From: Marivita lacus
GTDB taxonomy: Bacteria; Pseudomonadota; Alphaproteobacteria; Rhodobacterales; Rhodobacteraceae
DNA length: 64,000 bases
Assembly: GCF_014637725.1 (NCBI RefSeq)
Contig: NZ_BMFC01000005.1
Coordinates: forward strand, 62,001-126,000
Direction: 5' to 3'
Below, one piece after another: positions 45,315-54,065 of this stretch (position 1 is the first letter of the stretch; the number at the start of each line of letters is the position of its first letter). A program made the translations under genes and the position numbers. The notes under the pieces were generated by a model. It worked only from the letters and a program-made list of their open reading frames with translations. It did not search any database and was not told the DNA's origin.

Positions 45315-45719
45315 GTGCAAACGGTTTTTCAGATTCACACGACCGGACCCGGTCTTTACGAGGTCACCTCTGAAGTGGCCGATTGGGTGCGGGGTTCCGG
45401 TTTGCTGACACTGTTCATTCAGCACACATCGGCCAGCCTTCTGATCCAGGAAAACGCCGATCCCGAAGTGCAAACCGATCTGACGGCGTTCTTTCACCGG
45501 CTTGTGCCGCCGACCACTGATCCCTCGATGTCCTATCTCACGCACACCTACGAAGGCCCCGACGACATGCCCGCCCATATCAAGGCCGCCCTGCTCCCGG
45601 TGAGCCTGTCGATCCCGGTCACGGACGGCCGAATGGCGCTCGGTGCCTGGCAGGGCATCTACCTCTTCGAGCACCGGAACGCCCCGCACACCCGGCGTGT
45701 CGTGGCGCATCTGGGCTGA
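45315..45719 (+). CDS. YjbQ-family (UPF0047) protein
   Basis: 134 residues with GTG start. Family signature: [28 protein letters not shown], then [39 protein letters not shown], with the conserved metal/ligand histidines. Homologues such as E. coli YjbQ have secondary thiamine-phosphate synthase activity; the physiological role is uncertain. Divergent from the dienelactone hydrolase gene. Confidence 0.93.
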   Translation: MQTVFQIHTTGPGLYEVTSEVADWVRGSGLLTLFIQHTSASLLIQENADPEVQTDLTAFFHRLVPPTTDPSMSYLTHTYEGPDDMPAHIKAALLPVSLSIPVTDGRMALGAWQGIYLFEHRNAPHTRRVVAHLG

Positions 45720-45828
45720 ACGGGCCCGGTTGTCAGGCCGGAACGCGCCTATCTGATGCAGTCAGACCACCAGTCCTTGCGGGGTGAAATCCGGGCTACC
45801 CAAAACTTCGCGGCTCACCTATAGTGGC

Positions 45829-45837
45829 TGTGGATAA
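45829..45837 (-). promoter_or_regulatory. consensus DnaA box upstream of nrdR
   Basis: TTATCCACA on the minus strand (TGTGGATAA on plus), a perfect 9-mer DnaA box 52 bases before the nrdR start and just after a possible -10 TATAGT (45820..45825). It is nested in the inverted repeat CTGTGG-N15-CCACAG (45828..45854). Confidence 0.55.
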
Positions 45838-45888
45838 GTGGGGCGAACCCACAGACTGAGGCAGAGACGATTAAGAGGGGAACGGCCG

Positions 45889-46368
45889 ATGCGCTGCCCG
45901 TTTTGCGGAAATATCGACACCCAAGTGAAAGACAGCCGTCCCGCAGAGGACCATGTCGCCATACGGCGCAGGCGCTTTTGTCCGGCCTGCGGGGGCCGGT
46001 TCACGACCTATGAACGAGTGCAGTTGCGCGATCTCGTGGTGATCAAGTCAAGCGGCAGGCGCGAGGATTTCGACCGCGACAAGCTTGAACGCTCGATCCG
46101 CATGGCGATGCAGAAACGCCCCATTGATCCCGAACGGATCGACCAGATGATCTCGGGCATCGTGCGCCGCCTTGAAAGCCTTGGAGAAACCGACATCGCG
46201 TCCAAGCAGATCGGCGAGATCGTCATGGAGACACTCGCCCGGATCGACACCGTGGCCTATGTCCGGTTTGCCAGTGTCTACAAGAACTTTCAGGAAGCCG
46301 ACGATTTCGACAAGTTCGTCAGCGAACTGCGCCCGAACGAAAAAGACAAACCAAAAACCGAAGAGTGA
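45889..46368 (+). CDS. nrdR: transcriptional repressor NrdR
   Basis: 159 residues from the ATG at 45889 (AGAGGGG upstream). Zinc ribbon with C3, C6, C31, C34 (MRCPFCGN...CPACGGRF), then an ATP-cone domain ([28 protein letters not shown]). It represses ribonucleotide reductase genes in response to dATP/ATP. It is followed after 9 bases by ribD, the common nrdR-rib arrangement. Confidence 0.97.
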   Translation: MRCPFCGNIDTQVKDSRPAEDHVAIRRRRFCPACGGRFTTYERVQLRDLVVIKSSGRREDFDRDKLERSIRMAMQKRPIDPERIDQMISGIVRRLESLGETDIASKQIGEIVMETLARIDTVAYVRFASVYKNFQEADDFDKFVSELRPNEKDKPKTEE

Positions 46369-46377
46369 TCCTGCCCC

Positions 46378-47490
46378 ATGCGCCCGGATGATGCGCGCCA
46401 TATGCTCCGGGCGTTGGAACTGGGCCGACGCGGGATGGGCAACACATGGCCCAATCCTGCGGTGGGCTGTGTCATCGTCAAGGAGGGCACCGTGCTTGGC
46501 GAAGGCTGGACCAAACCGGGTGGCCGCCCTCATGCCGAAACCGAAGCGCTGGCAGAGGCCGGGGTGCAGGCGCGAGGTGCGACCGCCTATGTCACGCTGG
46601 AACCTTGCGCGCATCACGGCCTGACACCGCCCTGCACCGATGCCCTGATCGCCGCCGGGATCGTGCGCGTCGTTGCACCCTTCTCGGACATGGACCCGCG
46701 CGTATCCGGCCGGGGGTTTGACCGCCTTCGCACTGCGGGCATCGAGGTGGAAACCGGCCTCTGCGTCGACGAGGCCGAGGATGACCATGCAGGGTTTTTC
46801 TGCCGCGTCGCCAACGGTTGCCCTCTGCTGACACTGAAACTGGCGACAAGCCTCGATGGCCGCATCGCCACCGCCAGCGGTGACAGCCAATGGATCACTG
46901 GACCTGAAACGCGCGCCTATGTGCACCGCCTGCGGGCCATCCATGACGCGGTGATGGTCGGGGCAGGCACGGTGCGCGCAGATGATCCGCTGTTGACGGT
47001 CCGGGGCTTTGATGTTCCACGGCAGCCCGTCCGTATCGTCGTGTCGCGGCGGCTCGATCTGCCGCGCGACGGCAATCTGGCCCGCACGCTGGATCAGGCC
47101 CCTGTCTGGCTGTGCCACGGCGAGGACGCGCCCGAGGAAACCCTTCAGGCATGGCAGGCGCTTGGAGCCAAGCTGATCTGCGTGCCGCTGCACGGGCGAC
47201 AGGTGGACATTGCGGCGTTGATGCAGGCGCTGGGGGCCGAAGGTCTGACCCGTGTGTTCTGCGAAGGCGGCGGAGAACTCGCGGCAAGCCTTCTGGCTGC
47301 TGACCTCGTGGAACGGCTCGATCTGCACATGGGCGGTGTCGTGATCGGTGCCGAAGGCCGCCCGGCGCTGGGAGCGCTTGGGCTGGATCGCCTGTCCGAA
47401 GCGCCTCGTTTTGCCCTGAAATCAGTCCGGCAAATCGGCGATGATGTGGTGCAAAGCTGGGCCCGTCAGCGCCGCCAGAGCCACGCGTAG
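46378..47490 (+). CDS. ribD: bifunctional riboflavin biosynthesis deaminase/reductase RibD
   Basis: 370 residues. N-terminal deaminase with zinc motif PHAETEAL (H52, E54) and PCAHHGLTPPC (C77, C86); C-terminal reductase beginning LTLKLATSLDGRIATASGDSQWITG. It catalyses two consecutive steps of riboflavin synthesis. Its 3' end overlaps the converging kpsC by 25 bases (47466..47490), so the two transcripts can pair. Confidence 0.96.
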   Translation: MRPDDARHMLRALELGRRGMGNTWPNPAVGCVIVKEGTVLGEGWTKPGGRPHAETEALAEAGVQARGATAYVTLEPCAHHGLTPPCTDALIAAGIVRVVAPFSDMDPRVSGRGFDRLRTAGIEVETGLCVDEAEDDHAGFFCRVANGCPLLTLKLATSLDGRIATASGDSQWITGPETRAYVHRLRAIHDAVMVGAGTVRADDPLLTVRGFDVPRQPVRIVVSRRLDLPRDGNLARTLDQAPVWLCHGEDAPEETLQAWQALGAKLICVPLHGRQVDIAALMQALGAEGLTRVFCEGGGELAASLLAADLVERLDLHMGGVVIGAEGRPALGALGLDRLSEAPRFALKSVRQIGDDVVQSWARQRRQSHA

Positions 47491-49490
47491 CTGGCCATCA
47501 CGCCCTGCGCCTTGGCCAGCACGCGCAGTCCAATGGCGCGCGTCACATGCCCTGCCGCCAACCGGTCAAGCGCCACCTCGATCGGGCAGGCCTGCCGCGT
47601 GACAGGATCGAAATACCGCGGGTAGTCGATCAGCGCGGCATGCACCAACATCTCGAGCGACACAACCTGACCGCGCCGCGCCGGGACCATGCACAGGTCC
47701 GTGGTCAACCCCCATCCGGCGTAGAACGGCAAGCCAAGCGTTGTCACCGGAACCTCGCGCAGCAGCGCTTCGAATCCGGTCAGCGACGTCATCGTCCAGA
47801 CAGCATCGACCTGCGACAACAGGCTGGCCATCGGTGCGTCGGTGACGATCTGATCCGCCCATTCCGTCGCGTCCGGCACCAGACCGGGCCGTAGACCGGT
47901 CAACACATCGGGATGGGGTTTGTAGAGGATATACGCCTCGGCATTCGCATCCCGAACCCGTTTCAACAGGGCGGCGTTGGTCGTGACCTCGGGGCTGCCG
48001 ATCACCACCGACGCGTCATCCTCGACCTGCCCCGGTACAAGCAGCACGGGGCGCGTGTCTGGGAGATCCAACGGCGCAAACTGCGCTCCTGTGGCGTATT
48101 TCGTCACCCGCTCCGCGATCACGCGCTGGATGATGCGCCTCGCACGGGCGCGCGCATGATCCGGCAGGTTGGGGCTTTTCGCGATGAGGCTTTCGAGCCG
48201 GGACGGGCGCGTCGGATCGAAATAGATGCCCGTGTCATCCAGAACCAGCGAGAGCGGCGGAACAAGCTCTGCCCCAAGCCCTTGAGACCGGATGAACCCG
48301 TCCTCGACGCACACCTCACCCTCCTTGGCGGTCCTGCCCCAGGCCATCACCCTGCCACCGCCGGTCAGGCGCGTCTCGCCGAACCGCATTGGTGTCTGGC
48401 GGCCGAACATCGCCTGCATATGCGGGCGTTTCCACAAGCGGATGTCGCGCCCGATCCATCCGTGCCGGTCCTCGATCCATGCGCGCTGCGTCGCTTCAAG
48501 CGTGCCGATCACGCGCTCCAGATCGCACAGCCGGTCGTGATAGGGATCGTACCATACCGGATAGCGCATCATCGCGCCCGCAAAAAGCTGCGCCCGCGTA
48601 AGCCTGCGCTGGCGTCGGATCAGCTGGTGCTCATCCTCGGTCAACCCCCACCCGGCATAGAACGGCGTGCCGAAAACGCGCGGCTTGTGACCGGCCAGAA
48701 TGGCCTCGAACCCCATCTGCGACGACAGCGTGTAGACGGCGATGGCCCCCTCCAGCAGGTCCATCGGAGCAAACGCGCCGTCGACAAAGGAAATGCGCCC
48801 CTGCGCCTGATCCTTGGTGAAATGCCCCGACCGTTTGCCCGCGAGTGTTTCGGGATGTGACCGGATCAGGATGCGCGCGGCGGGATGCTCGGTCTGGGCA
48901 TAGTACAGCATTTCGGCAAATCGCGCCCGCGCCATGTCGGGCCCCGGCACCGAAGCCAGCACCGAGGCATCGCCTTCGACCTGGTCGATCACCAGCACGT
49001 AGCCCGGCGCGGGCAGGGGCAGTTCGGGATCATAGGCGCTGTATTTTGACAGGCGCGCCCTGCAGAACCGCGCCATCAGATCGCGCGCCGTGTGCAATTG
49101 CGCCGCGTCGTCCAGCGGATCATCCAGCAGCAGGGTCTCGAGGTCCGACGGGCGGGAGGCGTCGAAATGCAGACCGGTCCGGTCCAGAACAAGACCCAGC
49201 GGTGGCTCCCGCTCCACACGGCCGGGGTGCAGGGACCGCAGAAACGCGTCCTCGACCCGCAGCACCGGCGCATCCCGGCCTTCTGCCACGGCAAGTCCGC
49301 GCTCTGCGCTGGGGGCAGCCCCCCAGACACCGACCCAGTCGTCGCCCGACTGACGGCCAATCGTCACTGACCACCCGGCGAGGTGCAGGATGCGCTTGAT
49401 GCGGCCCTGCGTCAGAAAACCGGAATTGTAGACACACAAACGCCGGGAGGTCTCCCCCCCGGCGTTTGCGTGTGATGACGGAGGCTGCAT
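47466..49490 (-). CDS. kpsC: capsule linker beta-Kdo transferase KpsC
   Basis: 674 residues made of two homologous halves. Parallel motifs recur: LGLVLDRTGLHFDASRPSDLE near 95 and LSLVLDDTGIYFDPTRPSRLE near 410; PFYAGWGLTEDEH near 275 and PFYAGWGLTTDLC near 585. This tandem architecture is that of KpsC, which adds alternating beta-linked Kdo residues to phosphatidylglycerol as the anchor of group 2-type capsules at the inner membrane. Third gene of kpsS-wza-kpsC, starting 7 bases after the export gene. Confidence 0.94.
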   Translation of the reverse strand: MQPPSSHANAGGETSRRLCVYNSGFLTQGRIKRILHLAGWSVTIGRQSGDDWVGVWGAAPSAERGLAVAEGRDAPVLRVEDAFLRSLHPGRVEREPPLGLVLDRTGLHFDASRPSDLETLLLDDPLDDAAQLHTARDLMARFCRARLSKYSAYDPELPLPAPGYVLVIDQVEGDASVLASVPGPDMARARFAEMLYYAQTEHPAARILIRSHPETLAGKRSGHFTKDQAQGRISFVDGAFAPMDLLEGAIAVYTLSSQMGFEAILAGHKPRVFGTPFYAGWGLTEDEHQLIRRQRRLTRAQLFAGAMMRYPVWYDPYHDRLCDLERVIGTLEATQRAWIEDRHGWIGRDIRLWKRPHMQAMFGRQTPMRFGETRLTGGGRVMAWGRTAKEGEVCVEDGFIRSQGLGAELVPPLSLVLDDTGIYFDPTRPSRLESLIAKSPNLPDHARARARRIIQRVIAERVTKYATGAQFAPLDLPDTRPVLLVPGQVEDDASVVIGSPEVTTNAALLKRVRDANAEAYILYKPHPDVLTGLRPGLVPDATEWADQIVTDAPMASLLSQVDAVWTMTSLTGFEALLREVPVTTLGLPFYAGWGLTTDLCMVPARRGQVVSLEMLVHAALIDYPRYFDPVTRQACPIEVALDRLAAGHVTRAIGLRVLAKAQGVMASYAWLWRR

Positions 49491-49497
49491 CGCCCCG

Positions 49498-50646
49498 TTA
49501 CTCTGTGACCACCCCGCCCGTGGCGACGCTGGTGAGGCTCTGCGCCCCGCCGAGCGTCCCGGTGATCGACGCGATGGTGCGGTTCCACTGAACGATGGGG
49601 GCTTCGGTCACGTAGATCGTGTCACGGTCGCGGATCAGGAAATCACGTGCCATGAACAGACCGTTGGGTTCGGTCAGGTCCATCACGTAGATCAACCGCT
49701 GCGCACCCACCAGATCGCTCCGGCCCAGAACCGCGTTTGCGATCTCTGCCGGTTCGTTGCGGAACACGAACACGCCGGTCGGGTCTGCGGTGGTGGCACT
49801 CAGACCACCCAGCTGGGCCAGCGCCTCGACCAGCGACAGGGTCTGTGTCTGGAAGGTCAAACGAGTCTGCGTGCCCGCCGCACCCAATGCGGTGAAGGAC
49901 CGTTGATCCGCCTGGACCAGGATGCGGTCGCCATCCCGCAGCGCGATGTCCAGATCGGGACGGTCGTAGAGATCTTCGAACCAGATGGTCTCGCTGTGTC
50001 CCCCCCGCGTCAGTGTGATCTGAGCGATATCCGCGGCCTCGCCAACACCACCGGCACTGGCCAGCATTGCGGCCAGCGTGCGTGTCGGGCGGGTGATCGG
50101 GTAAACCCCCTGCACCCCGGCAGAGCCGAGGATCGACACGGTTGCCCCGTCACCGGCGGTCCGGCGCACTTCGACCTGAGGATCGGGCGTCTGTTCCTGC
50201 AACTTCTCGGTGATCAACCGGCGAATGGCCTCGGGCGTATTGCCCGCCGCCTTGATGCGACCCGCATAGGGCACGAAGATGAATCCGGACCCATCGACCT
50301 GAACGCTTTCAAGCGCGGTGGCGTTCGCCGTCGGACCGGCCAGCAGGCCGTCATCCACGTTTTCCCAGACCGTCAGGCCAAGCACGTCGCCCGGACGGAT
50401 GATGTCGGCGCTTTGAACGCCGGCGTTCTTGAGCTGGTCGGAAAAACCCAGGGCGGGAACAACCGCCGTGGCACGTGTCACCCGGTCATTGACGGCAACC
50501 ACAAAGGAGTCGCCTTCGCGCTGAACGGAGCCTGCGAAGATCTGGTTTTTCGTCGGGCCAACGCCCGGCAGGCCGCAAGACGCAACCATTGATGCCGACA
50601 GCACCACGGCAATGGGCCGAGCCCACCGTAATTTCGAACTGAACAC
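49498..50646 (-). CDS. outer-membrane polysaccharide export lipoprotein (Wza/KpsD family)
   Basis: 382 residues. Lipoprotein signal with lipobox ...MVASC (C24). Poly_export domain (IIRPGDVLGLTVWENVDDGLLAG...VQVDGSGFIFVPYAGRIKAAGNTPEAIRRLITEKL) followed by SLBB-type beta-grasp repeats (VSILGSAGVQGVYPI; RDGDRILVQADQRSFTALGAAG). It forms the outer-membrane exit channel for capsule. It sits between kpsS and kpsC, so the three are one export/assembly unit; the KpsMT-type ABC exporter is not in the window. Confidence 0.92.
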   Translation of the reverse strand: MFSSKLRWARPIAVVLSASMVASCGLPGVGPTKNQIFAGSVQREGDSFVVAVNDRVTRATAVVPALGFSDQLKNAGVQSADIIRPGDVLGLTVWENVDDGLLAGPTANATALESVQVDGSGFIFVPYAGRIKAAGNTPEAIRRLITEKLQEQTPDPQVEVRRTAGDGATVSILGSAGVQGVYPITRPTRTLAAMLASAGGVGEAADIAQITLTRGGHSETIWFEDLYDRPDLDIALRDGDRILVQADQRSFTALGAAGTQTRLTFQTQTLSLVEALAQLGGLSATTADPTGVFVFRNEPAEIANAVLGRSDLVGAQRLIYVMDLTEPNGLFMARDFLIRDRDTIYVTEAPIVQWNRTIASITGTLGGAQSLTSVATGGVVTE

Positions 50647-50745
50647 TGCTCGGTCTCCTCGACCAGATATGACTGCCTCGGTTTATATTTTTGAGGTAAG
50701 TTACCGGAATACAGTGAGTTTGGCCAGTACTAGGGCTGGTGCGGA

Positions 50746-52053
50746 TCAGCGAACGACACGCAACTGTTGCGCCTCGGTCTCGCGGGGCTCCAATCGCAGG
50801 GCATAGGGGTCATCGGGCGACAGCATCCTGTCGACCACCTGCCGCAAGAGTTGGGACCGCCCCTTGGTCGAATAAAACCCACCGGGCACCTGGCTCGTTT
50901 CCAGCAGGAATTGCCGGTAGATTGCATAAGCACCCGCATCCGGTGGCATCGGATCCGCAAAGAAATCCGGCAAGGCTTGCTGCGACACCAGTCCCGGCTT
51001 GTCGTAAACGCTGATGCCAAAGCTGCGTACCGGCAGTCCGCGCCACAGCGCCTGATGTGCCGAGGTGGAGTTTACCGTGACGGCCGACCGGGCCGCCTGC
51101 AGCAGGTAAGCCAGCTTGCCGCCGCGCACGAAATGCACGCGGTCCTGGACGCCATGGGTTCGGGCGCCCTCGCGGATCGTGCGCTCCAGTGGTGCACGGC
51201 CGTCCTCGAGCGGATGCGCCTTGAACACAAGCCGGTGATGGGGCGGCGCACCCTTGGCGAACCCGCGGATGGCCATGTCCACGAAATCGGTCTGCGAGGC
51301 GAAATCCGAATAAGCCCGGAAATTCGCGTCATGTTCCAACTGCAACAGCACGACGTGAAAGGGCCGCCCACCGGTCCGGATGCGGCGCGTGGTGATCCAG
51401 CGTTCGACCATGTGGCGCGGCCGTCGCAACAGCCGCAGAAGCTGCAGACGGAACTCTTCGGAAACGCTCTGATCGCGGTGGGGGCGGTAGTGTGGAAAAC
51501 TGTGGTTTCGGAACAACACATGCCAATGATACAAGGCGCCATGCACCATGTGCATCCGCAAATCGCCCCATCGATCCGGGGGCAGGGCGGGGACATCCGC
51601 CGTCCGGCTCAGCGCGTTGGCCATCTGCTCCAGCGTGATCCGCATCAGCCTGGAATTGCCGTTCGATCCGTCCCGCTCGTAAGTGGCCCAATAGGGGCGC
51701 AGATAGCCTTCCTCAAAGATATGGATGGTCAATCCGGCGTCTTTTGCGATCCGGATGGCCTCGGCATGGTGGCGACGCACATCGCCGTAAAGCACCAGAT
51801 CGGTCGCCGCGGTCTTTGCGATCCATTGGCGCAACTGGTCCGGCCACGCGTGAAGCGGTTCCCGGAACGCCAGAAGGGACGACCGATCCCGCCACCGCGA
51901 CCCGTCGCCCGCATTGAACGCCACGCGAACGCAGTTGGCCCCGGTTTCGCGCAACCTGTTCGCCAATTCGCTGAAGAACGGGCCATGCGGACCCTGCAGG
52001 AACAGGAAACTGCGCTGCGGCGATGTCTGCGGCTTGCCCGTTGTGTTTGTCAT
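50746..52053 (-). CDS. kpsS: capsule linker beta-Kdo transferase KpsS
   Basis: 435 residues from the ATG at 52053 (the frame is open to 52116). The sequence SFLFLQGPHGPFFSELANRLRETGANCVRVAFNAGD, then IHIFEEGYLRPYWATYERDGSN and a C-terminal HPLEDGR...VRGGKLAYLLQAARSAVTVNSTSAHQAL define KpsS. It adds the first Kdo to phosphatidylglycerol before KpsC extends the linker. A 99-base gap separates it from the export gene; the cluster lies head-to-head with ribE. Confidence 0.92.
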   Translation of the reverse strand: MTNTTGKPQTSPQRSFLFLQGPHGPFFSELANRLRETGANCVRVAFNAGDGSRWRDRSSLLAFREPLHAWPDQLRQWIAKTAATDLVLYGDVRRHHAEAIRIAKDAGLTIHIFEEGYLRPYWATYERDGSNGNSRLMRITLEQMANALSRTADVPALPPDRWGDLRMHMVHGALYHWHVLFRNHSFPHYRPHRDQSVSEEFRLQLLRLLRRPRHMVERWITTRRIRTGGRPFHVVLLQLEHDANFRAYSDFASQTDFVDMAIRGFAKGAPPHHRLVFKAHPLEDGRAPLERTIREGARTHGVQDRVHFVRGGKLAYLLQAARSAVTVNSTSAHQALWRGLPVRSFGISVYDKPGLVSQQALPDFFADPMPPDAGAYAIYRQFLLETSQVPGGFYSTKGRSQLLRQVVDRMLSPDDPYALRLEPRETEAQQLRVVR

Positions 52054-52160
52054 GTCACCGCAGTATCCCTCGGACTGCCCTGAGACTAGCATATTGGGCA
52101 GCAATCTGAGAATCAAAATCCGCCAGATATGGCGCGGATGACGACAGTGAGGGCAAGATC

Positions 52161-52751
52161 ATGTTCACCGGTATCGTGACCGACATTGGAGACATCCGCA
52201 GCCTCGAACGGCGCGGCGACCTGCGGGCCCGCATCGGCACGGGGTATGACACCCACGGCATCGACATCGGCGCGTCCATCGCCTGCAGCGGCGTTTGCCT
52301 GACCGTGGTGCAGCTGGGGTCGGATTGGTTCGACGTCGAGATCAGTGCCGAAACGCTGGACAAGACGAATGTCGGCGCTTGGGGTGTTGGTCAGAAGATC
52401 AACCTCGAACGCGCGCTCAAGGTCGGGGATGAACTGGGCGGTCATATCGTGTCCGGCCATATCGACGGTTTGGCCACGATCACCGAGATGCGTCCAGAGG
52501 GTGACAGCGTCCGCTACACGTTCGACGCCCCCCGCAACCTTGCCCGCTTCATCGCGCCCAAGGGATCAGTCGCGCTGGATGGCACGTCATTGACCGTGAA
52601 CGAGGTCGAGGGCACGCGCTTTGGCGTCAACATCATCCCGCACACCCAGGAGGTCACGACCTGGGGCGCATCCAAAGTGGGCGACAAGGTCAATCTCGAG
52701 ATCGACACGCTGGCCCGCTATGTCGCGCGTCTGGCCGAGATGCAGGGCTGA
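52161..52751 (+). CDS. ribE: riboflavin synthase alpha chain
   Basis: 196 residues starting with the invariant MFTGIV. Two lumazine-binding repeats: residues 1-95 (ASIACSGVCLTVV) and 96-196 (GSVALDGTSLTVNEVEG). It dismutates two lumazine molecules into riboflavin and its precursor. It is separated from ribD by the capsule genes, so the riboflavin genes no longer form one operon here; ribAB, ribH and nusB are not in view. Confidence 0.97.
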   Translation: MFTGIVTDIGDIRSLERRGDLRARIGTGYDTHGIDIGASIACSGVCLTVVQLGSDWFDVEISAETLDKTNVGAWGVGQKINLERALKVGDELGGHIVSGHIDGLATITEMRPEGDSVRYTFDAPRNLARFIAPKGSVALDGTSLTVNEVEGTRFGVNIIPHTQEVTTWGASKVGDKVNLEIDTLARYVARLAEMQG

Positions 52752-52776
52752 CATCCGCGGTGACGCGTTCGCGGTT

Positions 52777-54000
52777 TCAGTCGACGGAAACACGCCGCCT
52801 GTTCATCGCAGCGACAGCCCGACCACCGATCAGCCAGCACACCAGAACACCGCCGCCATAGGCGATGATCAGAAACAGGAACGGCCCCACAAGCGGCGCG
52901 CCCTGATAAAGCGCGATCAACAGCGGCGTGCCTGTCAGGTTGCCAAGATTGCCCATCTGCGCCAGCGCCCCGTTCGCCAGGGCGCGCGACGGCGCATCCG
53001 CGTTGATCTGCGGAACCACGGCAAAGCCCGCGCTCTGGATCAGGGCCATGCTGGCGAACAGCATCACTACGCTGAGCACGGTGAACCCGGCGAAAAGGAT
53101 CACCACCGCCACCGCTCCACAGAGCGCAAATCCCAGCGTCACGACAGGTTGCGCCGGATGGCGCGACAGGACCGCGACTCCCACACTCAGCGCAACGGCG
53201 ATCGACACCAACGGTGCGATGGCCGCCAGCCAGACAGGTGCCGCGCCATCGCTCAAGAGCGGCAGCGCGGTCAGCACCGACACAAAGGTCAGCGTATAAC
53301 ACAGCCAGGCCAGCGCGGGCATGGCGATCCCCGGCGTCGCGTAAGCGGTCAGGTGGCGGCGCAGCACTGAAATTGTGGCCGGAGGCGCGGGTGTGATGAC
53401 CGGATGGGGTAAAACCAAAAGAATCGCAACACAGGCCACCGCCATCCAGACGCCATGCCCGCCGATCAAAAGCGACAGCCCACCTTGCGCGATCACCCAA
53501 GGTGCAATGACGGCCGTCAGCGCAAAGGCCACCCCGAAGAACGTGCTCCAAAGCGTCAGAGCCGCAGGCCGGTAGCGGTCCGGCGTCGCCTCGGCGATCA
53601 GGGTGGGGGCTGCCACGACGATCAACAGATGTGACGCGCCCTCCAGCACCCGGCTGAACATCATCACGGGCAAGGCAGGCAGCGTCGCCTGCCAGAGTGA
53701 CATGGCAGCCCCCAGAGCCAGCGCCGCCACCAACGCCCGACGTGCGCCGATTCGAGACACCACGATCCCGGCCACCAGCCCGAGGATCAGCCCGACAAGG
53801 CTGATCAGCGACACTGTCAGCCCAAGGATGGCTTCGCTCTCGCCGGAATAGACCTGCGTCAGGGCGACAAAACTCACCGCCAGTTTTGAGAACTGCCCAG
53901 CCGCGCCAAGCCCCGCCAGATAGAGCGTCAGGGTCAACAAAAGCGGATGAGGGGTGCGCATCGGATCAAGCCTTGGGGACATGTGCGGACCATCTGCCAT
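52777..54000 (-). CDS. MFS transporter
   Basis: About 407 residues (start options 54000, 53982 or 53961; all precede the first helix LLLTLTLYLAGLGAAGQF). Twelve predicted helices with the MFS loop motif IVVSRIGARRALVAALALGAAMS between helices 2 and 3. It resembles small-molecule efflux or sugar exporters; the substrate cannot be assigned. It is divergent from the helicase gene. Confidence 0.85.
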   Translation of the reverse strand: MADGPHMSPRLDPMRTPHPLLLTLTLYLAGLGAAGQFSKLAVSFVALTQVYSGESEAILGLTVSLISLVGLILGLVAGIVVSRIGARRALVAALALGAAMSLWQATLPALPVMMFSRVLEGASHLLIVVAAPTLIAEATPDRYRPAALTLWSTFFGVAFALTAVIAPWVIAQGGLSLLIGGHGVWMAVACVAILLVLPHPVITPAPPATISVLRRHLTAYATPGIAMPALAWLCYTLTFVSVLTALPLLSDGAAPVWLAAIAPLVSIAVALSVGVAVLSRHPAQPVVTLGFALCGAVAVVILFAGFTVLSVVMLFASMALIQSAGFAVVPQINADAPSRALANGALAQMGNLGNLTGTPLLIALYQGAPLVGPFLFLIIAYGGGVLVCWLIGGRAVAAMNRRRVSVD

Positions 54001-54065
54001 CGGCCCACCACCCGCAATGCGCGATCGGCGTTTTTCTTTGCGCAGCGACGGCATATGTAGAGGGC

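Noticed and set aside
44313-45710. 465-codon version of the dienelactone hydrolase
   Set aside because: The first 164 codons overlap yjbQ on the other strand and have no coding character; the ATG at 45218 has a ribosome binding site.
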